Of a stretch of 64,000 bases of DNA, positions 45,704 to 55,318 are shown in pieces. The notes beneath the pieces are model-generated. The model made no database searches and was not told the DNA's origin. It worked only from the letters and a program-made list of their open reading frames with translations. This stretch comes from Ochrovirga pacifica (GTDB taxonomy: Bacteria; Bacteroidota; Bacteroidia; Flavobacteriales; Flavobacteriaceae): positions 1 to 64,000 of the forward strand of contig NZ_AFPK01000005.1 of the NCBI RefSeq assembly GCF_000220525.1, in the 5' to 3' direction. Each line of letters starts with the position of its first letter. Within the stretch, counting starts at the first letter, position 1. A program made the position numbers and the translations under genes.

Positions 45704-46792
45704 TTATTGTTTGTATGGTGCTAATTTTTCCCAGTCAAAAATAACTCCAACTCCCGGATAGTCAGGAGCTACTGCTCTATGATTTTCTACCACCAAAGGT
45801 CTAGTTGTATATTGATCAATAGGAAAACTATGTACCTCTAACCAACCTGAATTTGGCTGAGAAGAAACCAAACTTACGTGCAATTCCTGCATTCCATGAG
45901 AACAAGCAGGAATTCCGTGTTTGTCTGCCAACCTAGCTGCAGCTAACCATCCTGTTACCCCACCACAATTTGATGCATCAGGTTGGACAAAAGATAATTT
46001 TGCTTGATCCATTGCATATTCAAACTCATGGATAGTATGTAAGTTTTCACCCATGGCTAAAGGGAAACCTGTAGCATCTACAATTTCTCCAAAACCTTTG
46101 TAATTATCTGGAATAATAGGCTCCTCGAACCAAGTAATATCATATTGTTTAAAACCTTCAATAGCTTTGATAGCTTTTTCTACCGTCATTGAATAATTGG
46201 CATCTACCATAAAGGTAACATCTGGTCCTATATATTCTCTTACAGCTTTGATACGTTCTAAATCTTCTTCTAAATTTTCACGTCCAATTTTGATTTTTAC
46301 TGCATTGAACCCAGCCTCTAAATAACCTTTCATGTTGTTTAGTAACTTCTCGATAGGAAACATCAAATCGATTCCTCCGCAGTATGCTTTACAAGTATTT
46401 CCATGACCACCTGCCACTTTCCATAAAGGCTCTCCTGCTTTTTTACAGCGAATATCCCACAAAGCTATATCTACAGCAGAAATTGCAAAAGAAGCTATAC
46501 CACCACGACCTACATAGTGAATGTGCCACTCTAAAAAATCATAAATCCCCTCTACATCAGTTCCATCTTTTCCTACCAATACCTCAAAGTCATTCTCTAC
46601 CATTGCTTTAATGGCTGTTCCTCCTTTACCTCCTGTATAGGTATACCCTGTTCCTTCGCTTCCATCTTCTAAAGTGATGGTTACTGTTACCAATTCAAAA
46701 TGATAATGATCTCCATGTTTGGCATCAGACATCACCTCGGGTAAAGGCACTTTAAAAAGTTGGGTATCTATTTTAGAAATTTTTGTACTCAT
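45704..46792 (-). CDS. Enolase-superfamily 3,6-anhydro-L-galactonate cycloisomerase
   Basis: Member of the mandelate racemase/muconate lactonising group, 362 residues. Metal ligands are Asp197 (VDANYSM), Glu223 (WFEEP) and Glu249 (MGEN). The KxK motif is Lys166/Lys168 in VKIKIG, with His299 (CSHGMQ) as the opposite base. With an aldehyde dehydrogenase and GH117 in the same operon, the best call is the cycloisomerase that opens 3,6-anhydro-L-galactonate to 2-keto-3-deoxy-L-galactonate. Family membership is certain; the substrate rests on context. A hairpin with a long loop lies between this gene and the dehydrogenase gene upstream. Confidence 0.88.
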   Translation of the reverse strand: MSTKISKIDTQLFKVPLPEVMSDAKHGDHYHFELVTVTITLEDGSEGTGYTYTGGKGGTAIKAMVENDFEVLVGKDGTDVEGIYDFLEWHIHYVGRGGIASFAISAVDIALWDIRCKKAGEPLWKVAGGHGNTCKAYCGGIDLMFPIEKLLNNMKGYLEAGFNAVKIKIGRENLEEDLERIKAVREYIGPDVTFMVDANYSMTVEKAIKAIEGFKQYDITWFEEPIIPDNYKGFGEIVDATGFPLAMGENLHTIHEFEYAMDQAKLSFVQPDASNCGGVTGWLAAARLADKHGIPACSHGMQELHVSLVSSQPNSGWLEVHSFPIDQYTTRPLVVENHRAVAPDYPGVGVIFDWEKLAPYKQ

Positions 46793-46809
46793 ATTTTTTT
46801 GATTTAAAA

Positions 46810-46873
46810 AAAGAGCGAGAATTATTGGGAAAACTATAAACCAAAAAATAGAAAACCAACAACCCCGCTCTTT
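46810..46873 (-). terminator. Long-loop hairpin inside the catabolic operon
   Basis: AAAGAGCG pairs with CGCTCTTT around a 48-base loop, followed on the minus strand by a T run. It lies between the aldehyde dehydrogenase and cycloisomerase genes. It may be a leaky terminator or an RNA processing or stability element that sets relative expression. Confidence 0.5.
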
Positions 46874-46883
46874 AAAAAAGTAA

Positions 46884-48338
46884 TTATGCTTTGTGCTTAA
46901 TATAGAAAGTCTTTTTCTCTAAATATTGTTCAAATCCGTACTTTCCATCTTCTCCTCCTGATCCAGATAACTTGTATCCGTTGTGAAATCCTTGGTGTTG
47001 CTCGCCATGCCCTCTGTTGACATAGATTTCTCCGTATTCTAACTCGTCGTTACATTTCATGATGGTATTCATATCATTGGTAAACACCATGGCTGCCAAT
47101 CCATACTCACAGTCATTTGCATAACCAATAACCTCATCAAAAGAACTAAACTTTAAAACAGGTAAAATAGGTCCAAAAGATTCTTCGTGTACAATGGTCA
47201 TGTCTTGAGTTACATTAGTCAATACCGTTGGCTCAAACCAAAAACCTTTCTCAAATCCAGTTCCTTCAGGACGTTTTCCTCCTGCAGCAATCGTAGCTCC
47301 TTCTTTTACAGAAACTTCTACCAAGTGCTCCATGTGTTTCAATTCGTTTGCATTTACTTTTGGCCCCATATCTGTTTCTTCTAACATTGGGTCTCCTACT
47401 TTGATCTCAGCAACTTTAGCTAAGAATTTTTCCATAAATACATCGTAAATATCTTCGTGAATATACATGCGTTCATTACAAGTACAAACTTGTCCACAGT
47501 TGTCAAAACGAGAATGTAACGCCGCATCTACAGCCGCATCAATATCTGCATCAGCAAATGCGATAAACGGAGCTTTACCACCTAATTCTAATTGTACATG
47601 TGTTAAGTTTTCTGCAGCTGCACGAGCAATACTTTGCCCTACAGGTGTAGAACCTGTCATGGTAATCATTTTGGTAATTGGACTTTCAACTAAAGCGTTC
47701 CCCATTGCTCTACCTGGTCCTGTTAAAATGTTGATAACTCCTGCAGGAATTCCAACTTTGTTTGCCAAATCTCCTAATTCTAACGTAGCAATTGGCGTTT
47801 CAGAAGTAGGCTTGATAACAATTGTGTTACCTGCTACTAATGCCGGTCCTAATTTACGACCTGCCAATGCCAATGGGAAGTTCCATGCAGTGATTGCAAC
47901 AACTACTCCCTTAGGAATTTTTTGAATCCAAATTTGCTCATTTGGATTGTCTGAAGGGATGATATCTCCTTCAATTCTACGTGCTCCTTCTGCTGCATAT
48001 CTTATAAAAGATGCAGTTACAGAAACTTCAAAACGGGCAACTTTTAGTAATTTCCCTTGCTCTTTTGTTAATAAAACAGCTAAACGTTCGTTGTTAGCAT
48101 CAATTTCATCAGCCAAGGCATATAAGTACTCTGCACGTTTTCTTGCAGGTAATTTTTTCCATTCTTTTTGTGCTGTTTCAGCAGCTTTTAAAGCCTCTAC
48201 AGCTTCCTCAGGAGTTCCGTTTTGTACTTTTGCTACTACTTCTTCTGTTGATGGGCTAATAATGTCTATTGTTTCTCCAGATGTTGAAGTTTTCCACTCA
48301 CCATTGATGAACAACTGATATTCTTTTACTTGTGACAT
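46884..48338 (-). CDS. Aldehyde dehydrogenase, probable 3,6-anhydro-L-galactose dehydrogenase
   Basis: NAD(P)-dependent aldehyde dehydrogenase, 484 residues, full length. The cofactor region is [20 protein letters not shown] (about 150-169), the base Glu251 is in LELGGKAP, and catalytic Cys285 is in NCGQVCTC. In this operon it should oxidise 3,6-anhydro-L-galactose to the anhydrogalactonate used by the cycloisomerase. The close pattern is also shared with lactaldehyde dehydrogenases. If so, lactaldehyde from fucose breakdown would be an alternative, though no fucose isomerase, kinase or aldolase is in the window. Confidence 0.86.
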   Translation of the reverse strand: MSQVKEYQLFINGEWKTSTSGETIDIISPSTEEVVAKVQNGTPEEAVEALKAAETAQKEWKKLPARKRAEYLYALADEIDANNERLAVLLTKEQGKLLKVARFEVSVTASFIRYAAEGARRIEGDIIPSDNPNEQIWIQKIPKGVVVAITAWNFPLALAGRKLGPALVAGNTIVIKPTSETPIATLELGDLANKVGIPAGVINILTGPGRAMGNALVESPITKMITMTGSTPVGQSIARAAAENLTHVQLELGGKAPFIAFADADIDAAVDAALHSRFDNCGQVCTCNERMYIHEDIYDVFMEKFLAKVAEIKVGDPMLEETDMGPKVNANELKHMEHLVEVSVKEGATIAAGGKRPEGTGFEKGFWFEPTVLTNVTQDMTIVHEESFGPILPVLKFSSFDEVIGYANDCEYGLAAMVFTNDMNTIMKCNDELEYGEIYVNRGHGEQHQGFHNGYKLSGSGGEDGKYGFEQYLEKKTFYIKHKA

Positions 48339-48397
48339 AATTTTCTAGTTTAAATGATTTCTATTAATGATTCAAAAATCTAATACTTTGTATTAAA

Positions 48398-49168
48398 TTA
48401 TCTTCCCATCCATCCACCGTCTACCAACATAATACTTCCGTGCATATACGCAGCAGCTTCAGATGCTAAAAACACGGTAGGTCCTGCAAAATCAGTCGCT
48501 TCACCCCATCTTCCCGCAGGAATACGTGCTAAGATAGATTCTGCTCTATTCGCATCGTTTCTTAAAGCTTCTGTATTGTCTGTTGCAATATATCCTGGAG
48601 CAATTGCATTTACGTTTACACCTTTTCCTGCCCACTCGTTAGCAAACGCCATAGTTAACTGTCCTACAGCTCCTTTACTAGCTGCATATCCAGGCACTGT
48701 AATTCCTCCTTGGAATGTTAATAACGAAGCTGTGAAAATAATTTTCCCAAATCCTCTATTCACCATTTCTTTTCCAATTTCTCTTGTTAAAATAAATTGA
48801 GCATTTTGGTTTACTTCAATTACTTTATCCCACATTTCATCTGGATGTTCTGCTGCTGGAGTTCTTAAAATCGTTCCTGCATTGTTTACCAAAATATCAA
48901 TTTGTGGATGGTCTTTTTTAACCGCTGCAATAAATTCATATAACGATTTTCTATCAGAAAAATCACATTGGTATGCACTAAAAGACTTGCCTGTTGCTTC
49001 TACTGCTTTAGAAACCTCACTACCGCTTAATTCTAACGATGCAGAAACCCCTATAATATTTGCTCCGGCTTCGGCCAAACCAACAGCCATTGCCATTCCA
49101 ATTCCTCTTTTACATCCTGTTACTAAGGCTGTTTTTCCTTCTAAGCTAAACTTATTTAAAATACTCAT
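48398..49168 (-). CDS. KduD-like short-chain dehydrogenase
   Basis: SDR oxidoreductase of 256 residues. The cofactor loop is TGCKRGIG (17-24), the NNAG motif is near 95-98, and the catalytic triad is Ser148, Tyr161 and Lys165 in YAASKGA. Overall it resembles 2-deoxy-D-gluconate 3-dehydrogenase (KduD). In the known anhydrogalactose route, two oxidoreductases turn 2-keto-3-deoxy-L-galactonate via a diketo intermediate into 2-keto-3-deoxy-D-gluconate. This SDR and the zinc dehydrogenase at 51395-52411 are the natural pair. Which one oxidises and which reduces is not decided by sequence. Confidence 0.87.
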   Translation of the reverse strand: MSILNKFSLEGKTALVTGCKRGIGMAMAVGLAEAGANIIGVSASLELSGSEVSKAVEATGKSFSAYQCDFSDRKSLYEFIAAVKKDHPQIDILVNNAGTILRTPAAEHPDEMWDKVIEVNQNAQFILTREIGKEMVNRGFGKIIFTASLLTFQGGITVPGYAASKGAVGQLTMAFANEWAGKGVNVNAIAPGYIATDNTEALRNDANRAESILARIPAGRWGEATDFAGPTVFLASEAAAYMHGSIMLVDGGWMGR

Positions 49169-49190
49169 TTTTGATTTTGTTTAATTTTTG

Positions 49191-51380
49191 TTATTTGAAT
49201 TCTACAGTAGTTGAAATTGGCAAAGCAGCTCCTAAATCTTGACTCCTTTTACTAGGCAACGCATTGGCTACAACCAATTTGTACTTCCCTTTGATCCAAG
49301 TTTTCTTTCCCTCTTTGTTTACCTGAAACAAGTCTTTAGCTTCTAGATTAAAGGAAACTGTCTTTGATGTATTTTTTTGAATTTCTATTCTTTTAAATTT
49401 TAACAATTGGTATTTGGGCAAATCCTTGTTTGAGTTCAAAGGAACTAAATACAACTGTACTACTTCTTCACCATCTACTTTTCCGTTATTTGCAACAGAA
49501 CAAGAAACAGTAAAAGAGTCTTTTTTCTTAATTTTTTCTTCAGAAATTTGTACGTTAGAGAATTTAAAATCTGTATAGGAAAGACCAAATCCGAAAGGAA
49601 ACAAAGGCTCTTCTTCCATATACTTATAGGTTCTTCCTTGCATACTATAATCTTCAAAAGGAGGTAGCTGTGCTACAGATTTAGGAAAGGTTACAGGCAA
49701 ATGTCCTGAAGGAGACACATCTCCAAACAACACATCAGCTACTGCATTTCCTCCTTGTTCTCCAGGATACCACATTAATACAATAGCATCAGCTAAATCG
49801 TACAATTCTCCTAAAGCAACAGCACTTCCTGAAGCAACTACTAAAATTAATGGACCTTTCTTTTTAGCTGCCATTTCTTTTACATAGTCTATTTGGTTTT
49901 GTGGTAATTTTAAGTCTTTTTTATCTCCTTTATTAGGTGATGCAATTGCATCTACCTCTTCCCCTTCAAAATCTGCAGACAAGCCCACTACTGCAATTAC
50001 AGCATCGGCTGTTTTTGCTACGTTGGGTGCCCAGTTCTTAGGGTTTAGGTTTTTATTAAACGGCAAAGCCCCCATTCTATAGTTTAATGATGTTCCTAAG
50101 GAAACTTTATCTGCAATCCCCTCTAAAACCGAAACTAAATTGGTAGTCATTCCATAGTAGTTGGCCAATAACACATCACTAGACGATGCAAATGGTCCTG
50201 TAACATATGGTACTTTTATATTTTTATCTAATGGCAGTGTATGGTTCTTGTTTTTTAATAAAACAATCGATTTCTGAGCTGTTTTTCTTGCCAATGCTAT
50301 ATGATCATCAGAATGTATAACGCTTGTAGGAATTGCATTGTAAGGATTTGCTTCTTTTGGGTCGAAGAAACCTAACTTAAAACGAGTTTTTAACAACTGT
50401 TTTAAGCGAGTATCTATTAACTCTTCTGAAACCAAACCTTGTTGCACTGCTTTTTCTAAAGCTCCATTATAAACATAACCACAATTTAAATTCACTCCTG
50501 CTTTTAATGCTACCGCAGCAGCTTCCGGCATTGTTTTTACTTGCTTGTGTCCTTTAAAAATATCTCCTAATGCTCCACAATCAGAAACTATATACCCATC
50601 GAATCCCCAACTTTTTCTTAGTGTTTCTTTTAATAAAAATTCACTACTTCCAGCAGGAACTCCATAAACAGCATTGTAAGCAGACATAACCCCTTCTACA
50701 TTCGCTTGTTTTACCAACGCTTCAAAAGCTGGCAAGTACGTTTCGTACAAATCTTTTTTTGATGGATTGGCATTGAAGTGATGTCTTAACTCTTCTGGTC
50801 CTGAATGTACTGCAAAGTGCTTGGCACAGGCAGCAGACTTTAAGTATTTTGGATGATTTCCTTGCAATCCTTTTACAAAAGCCACACCCATTTGAGATGT
50901 TAAATAAGGATCTTCACCATAAGTTTCTTGTCCTCTACCCCAACGCGGATCTCTAAAAATATTTACATTAGGTGTCCAAAAAGTCAATCCTGCATACTGC
51001 CCTCTATTTCCTATGGATTGAGAAATGTTGAATTTTGCCCTAGCCTCATCAGAAATAGCCGAAGCAACTTGTTTTGCCAAAACGGGATCAAAAGTTGCTG
51101 CCAAACCAATAGCTTGAGGAAATACGGTAGACTTACCATTTCTAGCAACTCCGTGCAACGCTTCGTTCCACCAGTTGTATTCTGGTATATCTAGTCTCTT
51201 TACCTCTGGACTTCCGCTATCTAGCTGAGCTATTTTTTCTTTTAGAGTCATGGCTTTAACCAAATGATGAATCCTCTCTTCGAATGTAAGAGAGGTATCC
51301 AACCATTTTTGCGCTTTTTTTTGCCCCAAAGCCAGTGTAGGGATAATTGTTAAAAGTACAAAGAACTTGTTCAATCTCAT
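49191..51380 (-). CDS. GH3 beta-glycosidase
   Basis: Exported enzyme of 729 residues with signal peptide (cleavage near LALGQ) and no lipobox, so probably periplasmic. The GH3 N-domain includes WWNEALHGVAR (70-80) and the nucleophile Asp267 in IVSDCGA. The second domain and a C-terminal fibronectin-III-like domain (from about 605, PFGFGLSYTDFKF) follow. The WWNEALHGVAR pattern is shared with beta-xylosidase and beta-glucosidase subgroups. In a galactan locus it may cleave beta-linked galactose or another side sugar. The gene is part of the operon, 14 bp after the zinc dehydrogenase gene. Confidence 0.87.
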   Translation of the reverse strand: MRLNKFFVLLTIIPTLALGQKKAQKWLDTSLTFEERIHHLVKAMTLKEKIAQLDSGSPEVKRLDIPEYNWWNEALHGVARNGKSTVFPQAIGLAATFDPVLAKQVASAISDEARAKFNISQSIGNRGQYAGLTFWTPNVNIFRDPRWGRGQETYGEDPYLTSQMGVAFVKGLQGNHPKYLKSAACAKHFAVHSGPEELRHHFNANPSKKDLYETYLPAFEALVKQANVEGVMSAYNAVYGVPAGSSEFLLKETLRKSWGFDGYIVSDCGALGDIFKGHKQVKTMPEAAAVALKAGVNLNCGYVYNGALEKAVQQGLVSEELIDTRLKQLLKTRFKLGFFDPKEANPYNAIPTSVIHSDDHIALARKTAQKSIVLLKNKNHTLPLDKNIKVPYVTGPFASSSDVLLANYYGMTTNLVSVLEGIADKVSLGTSLNYRMGALPFNKNLNPKNWAPNVAKTADAVIAVVGLSADFEGEEVDAIASPNKGDKKDLKLPQNQIDYVKEMAAKKKGPLILVVASGSAVALGELYDLADAIVLMWYPGEQGGNAVADVLFGDVSPSGHLPVTFPKSVAQLPPFEDYSMQGRTYKYMEEEPLFPFGFGLSYTDFKFSNVQISEEKIKKKDSFTVSCSVANNGKVDGEEVVQLYLVPLNSNKDLPKYQLLKFKRIEIQKNTSKTVSFNLEAKDLFQVNKEGKKTWIKGKYKLVVANALPSKRSQDLGAALPISTTVEFK

Positions 51381-51394
51381 CTTTCCCTTTTTGA

Positions 51395-52411
51395 TTATAA
51401 TTGACAGTCCATTAATACTTTTAATCCATCAGGATTGTTGTCTATGTTTTCGAACACTTGTTGAATGTTGCTTAATGGCTGAACATCCGTAATCATTTGC
51501 TCGAATGGTAATTCGTTTTCTGTAATCAATCGGATTGATTTTTCGTAGTCTTCTTTTTCGTAAACACGAGCTCCAATTAATTTTAATTCTTTCCAGAAGA
51601 ACTTAAACAAATCAACCTCTTTTTTAACTCCGTGAATAGCCACCATTACTATTCTACCTCGTATTCCTGCTACTTCGCACATAATATCTAAAGCTGGTTG
51701 TACACCAGCTACTTCAAATACTACATCTGCTCTTCTGTTTTCGGTCTTACTCTTTACGTATTCTACCAAGTCTACTTCTAGAGGACTTACAGCATCAAAA
51801 CCTAATTCTTTTGCTTTGGCTATACGTGTTGGATTTACCTCCGAAATAATTACTTGCGCTCCTACTTCTTTAGCAACCATAGCTACTAACAAACCAATAG
51901 GCCCACCTCCTAATACTACAGCAGTTTCTCCAGCAACCAATCCACTTAATCGAACATCGTGTGTAGCAACTGATAAAGGTTCTATTAAAGCTGCTAATTT
52001 TAAATCGGTAGTTTCTTGCAATTTGTGCAATACAAAAGCTGGAACATTCCAGTACTGTTGCATTGAACCTGGGCTATCAATCCCTATAAAATTCAATTCT
52101 TCACAAATATGATTAAACCCTTTATCTGATGGCTTTGCTTTGGTATCATCTAAAGGACGAACAACGACTTTGTCTCCTACAACAAAACCTTCAACTCCTT
52201 CTCCTACAGCATCTATAGTCCCAGACATCTCATGACCTATAGTCTGAGGCATTGACACACGCTTATCCATCATCCCATGGTAAATATGCACATCGGTTCC
52301 GCACACTCCAGAATAAGCTACTTTAATCCTAACTTCTCCTGCTTTTGGTGCTTCAATTTCTTTTTCAATAACACTAAAGGTTTTATTCCCTTCGTAAACT
52401 GTTGCTTTCAT
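51395..52411 (-). CDS. Zinc-dependent alcohol dehydrogenase without the structural-zinc cysteines
   Basis: Medium-chain dehydrogenase of 338 residues. Catalytic zinc ligands Cys37 (SGVCGTD), His60-Glu61 (IGHEM) and Glu144 are present, and the Rossmann motif GGGPIG is at 168-173. The lobe that normally carries four structural cysteines (about 88-103) has only Cys103 within a charged loop. It is the first gene of the catabolic operon, starting 16 bp after the 34-bp operator. It probably acts on 2-keto-3-deoxy-L-galactonate or the diketo intermediate together with the SDR. Family is sure; substrate is inferred. Confidence 0.86.
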   Translation of the reverse strand: MKATVYEGNKTFSVIEKEIEAPKAGEVRIKVAYSGVCGTDVHIYHGMMDKRVSMPQTIGHEMSGTIDAVGEGVEGFVVGDKVVVRPLDDTKAKPSDKGFNHICEELNFIGIDSPGSMQQYWNVPAFVLHKLQETTDLKLAALIEPLSVATHDVRLSGLVAGETAVVLGGGPIGLLVAMVAKEVGAQVIISEVNPTRIAKAKELGFDAVSPLEVDLVEYVKSKTENRRADVVFEVAGVQPALDIMCEVAGIRGRIVMVAIHGVKKEVDLFKFFWKELKLIGARVYEKEDYEKSIRLITENELPFEQMITDVQPLSNIQQVFENIDNNPDGLKVLMDCQL

Positions 52412-52426
52412 CTTGATTACAATTAA

Positions 52427-52460
52427 GTTTCAAATACGAAACTGGTTTCTTATTTGAAAC
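52427..52460. promoter_or_regulatory. KdgR-like double operator for the catabolic operon
   Basis: The halves are GTTTCAAATACGAAAC and GTTTCTTATTTGAAAC, separated by TG. They are inverted copies with one mismatch in sixteen, and each half is itself a GTTTC/GAAAC palindrome. The centre GAAACTGGTTTC resembles the enterobacterial KdgR box (GAAACA..TGTTTC), bound by an IclR-family repressor. The site overlaps the -7 box edge and probable transcription start of the first gene, with iclR next to it, so repression by this regulator is likely. Confidence 0.75.
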
Positions 52461-52467
52461 AAATATA
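52460..52467 (-). promoter_or_regulatory. Predicted -7 box of the catabolic operon
   Basis: Minus-strand TATATTTG matches TAnnTTTG. The start site would fall within the 34-bp operator, about 45 nt before the first ATG. Confidence 0.65.
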
Positions 52468-52587
52468 CAACAAATTATAAATAATTCACTTTTTGAATCA
52501 AAAAAACATCATTTTAAAAAAAAGCCTAGTATTTACTTGTATTATTATGATTCACAGAATAATAAAACTTACCCTTAACAGCAAAAA

Positions 52588-52633
52588 AAACTCCTTAAAA
52601 ATAGAATATTCTTCTATATTTTAAGGAGTTTTT
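52588..52633 (-). terminator. Terminator of iclR
   Basis: AAACTCCTTAAAA pairs with TTTTAAGGAGTTT, extended by an AT-rich inner stem, and followed on the minus strand by a T run. It separates iclR from the operon that follows. Confidence 0.88.
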
Positions 52634-52656
52634 CAACTTCTAAAATCTTGAATTTT

Positions 52657-53448
52657 TCAATCTATAAATCCTAATTTTGTGGATATTTCTTTGGCATAAC
52701 GAGCTACAACCCTCCCTTTTTCATCAAAATCTTTGGATGGTAAACGACCATGAGGTGCTGTAACCCATATGGCCGCAACAGGATAACCATGTTCGTTAAA
52801 AATAGGAGCTCCGACACAGTTAATCCCCTGAATATCCTCTCCATAATCTACGGCATACCCTGTTTTTTTAACATTTTTTAACTGCTCTTTATATATTTCT
52901 TTAGAAACCACCGTATTTTCTGTAAAACGATCAAAAGACTGTTTGTCTACAATTTTATGCATTTCTTCTTCGGGCAAAAATGCCAATATAGACTTCCCTC
53001 CTACAGAACTATGAATACTGAATTGCGTTCCCTGCTCTACAAACAATTTTACAGGATATGAGGAAGCTACTTGTTCCAAAATGGTTCCATTATCACCTAG
53101 TAAAGTTCCTAACATCACAGATTCTTTTAGTTCATCTCTTAAAGCACGCATTACATCAATAGAAGCTTCTACAATGCTTTGTTCGTTGATGGATGAAATT
53201 CCTAAGGTTAATAACTTTCTAGAAAGTGTTATTTTTTTGGTGGTTTCGTTTTTTTGCAAATAATTCTTGTAAATCAATGTATTTACAATTCTAAAAGCGG
53301 TCGTTTTGGTAATAGATAAGGCTTCTATAATTTCTGCCAAGGTCAGTCCACCTTTTTGGGTTGCCAGTAATTCAATCATCATTAAACCACGCTCTAAGTT
53401 TGGCACGCTGTAATTTGGTTTTCCTTCAACCTTTTCTTCTACTCCCAT
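52657..53448 (-). CDS. IclR-family transcriptional regulator
   Basis: Protein of 263 residues. A winged helix-turn-helix covers about 16-80 (GLTLAEIIEALSITKTTAFR), and the effector-binding IclR domain covers about 85-260 (SVGGKSILAFLPEEE, GEDIQGINCVGAPIFNEHGY). Members such as KdgR sense keto-deoxy sugar acids and repress catabolic genes. It lies 246 bp upstream of the catabolic operon with its own terminator, and the KdgR-like operator stands at that operon's promoter. A 2-keto-3-deoxy sugar acid would be a logical inducer. It is divergent from the TPR/LuxR-type regulator. Confidence 0.93.
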   Translation of the reverse strand: MGVEEKVEGKPNYSVPNLERGLMMIELLATQKGGLTLAEIIEALSITKTTAFRIVNTLIYKNYLQKNETTKKITLSRKLLTLGISSINEQSIVEASIDVMRALRDELKESVMLGTLLGDNGTILEQVASSYPVKLFVEQGTQFSIHSSVGGKSILAFLPEEEMHKIVDKQSFDRFTENTVVSKEIYKEQLKNVKKTGYAVDYGEDIQGINCVGAPIFNEHGYPVAAIWVTAPHGRLPSKDFDEKGRVVARYAKEISTKLGFID

Positions 53449-53466
53449 ATTTTTAAAGTATAACTA

Positions 53467-53474
53467 CAAAAGTA
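53467..53474 (-). promoter_or_regulatory. Predicted -7 box for iclR
   Basis: Minus-strand TACTTTTG matches TAnnTTTG, 18 bp before the iclR start, which implies a very short leader. Confidence 0.4.
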
Positions 53475-53649
53475 AGATTATTTACCTATAATTTTAAAGT
53501 AATTTTCACAGGTCATGTGATTGACTTCTATTTTATTATCTACTAGAAAAAAACTCAACATGGCTCTCTTTTTTATTTTTTTAGGTTTCTATTTTTAAAT
53601 CAAAAAAAAATGATTTCTTAAAACTGAATAAAATTACCTCATCATTTAG

Positions 53650-53657
53650 TATATTTG
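53650..53657 (+). promoter_or_regulatory. Predicted -7 box for the TPR regulator gene
   Basis: TATATTTG matches TAnnTTTG, about 41 bp before the start codon. Confidence 0.5.
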
Positions 53658-53698
53658 ACCAATTCTTTCCCTATTTCCAAACGATATTACTATTTTTT

Positions 53699-55312
53699 AT
53701 GATGAAAATTTCATTTTTCACTATTTATATTGGTGCGTTGTTATTTTTTCAAGCGGGATGGAGTCAAAAGTCAAAAAACGATGATCCTCATTTTATTTTA
53801 GCCGAGCAACAAAAAAACATCAACACAAAAGAAGCTGTTAAAAACTACCAAAAAAGCTTAACGCTTTGGGAGCAAAAAAAAGATTCTATTGCAATGATAC
53901 GAAGCTTGATTGCTATAGCTAGATGCCAGAATAATCTTACCAACTACAATAAATCTTACGACAATTACTGGAGAGCATTGTTAATTGCCGAAAAAAAACA
54001 CTCTAAAGTGTGGGAGGCTAGAATCCATCAAGATCTTGGATACTTATACAATTACTTTGAAAGAGATGTTCCTGCACTAAAACATCTGTTATTAGCTTTA
54101 AAAATCAACAAGCATATTGATAAAAATACCACTAGTAGAGACAACTACATTCTAAGCAATTATTTGTCTATTGCTCGTTTTTATCGCAGTAATGATAGTA
54201 TTCAAAAAGCAAAATCTTATCTAGACAGCTGTTATGCTATTGTAGAGAAACAGAAAAAAAAACACACCAATTACTATTTAGAGGTAGAACATGCTGTTAT
54301 TCTTACTCACAACAACCAAATAGAAAAAGGGTTAGAAATACTAGAAAACAGCAAACCTTACTTTAAAAAAGTGAACCCCGCATACCTTTCGGTAATCTAC
54401 TTTATTATTGGAAAAACCTATTTGATAAAAAATGATTTAGAAAAAAGTGAAAAAGCATTTCTAAAATCGCTTGATATTATAGCTACTTACAAAAGTCATA
54501 TTAATTACGAGTTGTACAACTACGAGGAACTTTCTAAAATATACTTAAAACAACAAAAATACTTAAGAGCTTATAAATACAACAACAAGGCAAAAGTATT
54601 AAACGAAACTATTTTTGGCAGTAAAAGTGAAAATAACAAAGAGTTGTTTGCTGTTAAAGACAACTACAGAGTTACTAAAGAAAAACAGTTAATTTTGGAA
54701 CAAAAATCTAAATTGGCTAGCTTAGAAAACGAACAATCTATTAACAAGCTTAAACTAATTATCCTTTTTGTTGTTATGATTTTTAGTATTCTAGTAACTA
54801 TTGTTTTTATTAGAAACCTTAGACTAAAACATCAAAACGAAAAATCTATTATAAAAGAGAAGCAGAAAGCTACATTAGAAAAGCAAAAAGAAATAATAGA
54901 GGTAAAAAACAAAGAACTAACCTCATCTGCTTTGCAATTGATAGAAAAAGATGAATTCATCAAAAAATTAGAAAAAAAGTTAACCGATGGTGATGAAAAA
55001 ACAGATTTAAAAACCATCCGAAACATGGTAAAGTCTATCAACAACAACCCTGCAAACAACTGGCAAGAGTTCGAGGCACGTTTTATAGACATTAACCAAG
55101 GATTTTTTGAAAAACTTAAAGAGCAATTCCCAAACCTTGGCCCCACTGACTTAAAAGTTTGTTCGCTTATTAAGTTGAATTTTTCGAGCAAAGAAATGGC
55201 TTCTCTTTTGGGTATTTCAATAGAAAGTGTTCATACTTCTCGTTACAGAATTCGTAAAAAATTGGGACTCAATAGAAGTGATAACCTTTCCGATTTTATT
55301 AATAGTATTTAA
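53699..55312 (+). CDS. Membrane-anchored TPR protein with LuxR-type HTH
   Basis: Protein of 537 residues (a second Met follows directly). It has a signal peptide ending near GWSQK, then helical TPR-like repeats to about 330. A single transmembrane helix (about 352-372) and a charged coiled coil (about 375-425) follow. The C-terminal helix-turn-helix (480-537) contains LKVCSLIKLNFSSKEMASLL and SIESVHTSRYRIRKKLGL. The layout suggests periplasmic TPRs sensing a ligand or partner and a cytoplasmic DNA-binding end at the membrane. It stands between iclR and the broken GH2 gene and may regulate part of the locus. Its DNA target is unknown. Confidence 0.85.
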   Translation: MMKISFFTIYIGALLFFQAGWSQKSKNDDPHFILAEQQKNINTKEAVKNYQKSLTLWEQKKDSIAMIRSLIAIARCQNNLTNYNKSYDNYWRALLIAEKKHSKVWEARIHQDLGYLYNYFERDVPALKHLLLALKINKHIDKNTTSRDNYILSNYLSIARFYRSNDSIQKAKSYLDSCYAIVEKQKKKHTNYYLEVEHAVILTHNNQIEKGLEILENSKPYFKKVNPAYLSVIYFIIGKTYLIKNDLEKSEKAFLKSLDIIATYKSHINYELYNYEELSKIYLKQQKYLRAYKYNNKAKVLNETIFGSKSENNKELFAVKDNYRVTKEKQLILEQKSKLASLENEQSINKLKLIILFVVMIFSILVTIVFIRNLRLKHQNEKSIIKEKQKATLEKQKEIIEVKNKELTSSALQLIEKDEFIKKLEKKLTDGDEKTDLKTIRNMVKSINNNPANNWQEFEARFIDINQGFFEKLKEQFPNLGPTDLKVCSLIKLNFSSKEMASLLGISIESVHTSRYRIRKKLGLNRSDNLSDFINSI

Positions 55313-55318
55313 TACAAT

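Noticed and set aside
53501..53649. Regulatory palindromes in the iclR/TPR divergent gap
   Set aside because: The region is AT-rich and I found no repeat comparable to the 34-bp operator, only the two -7 boxes listed.
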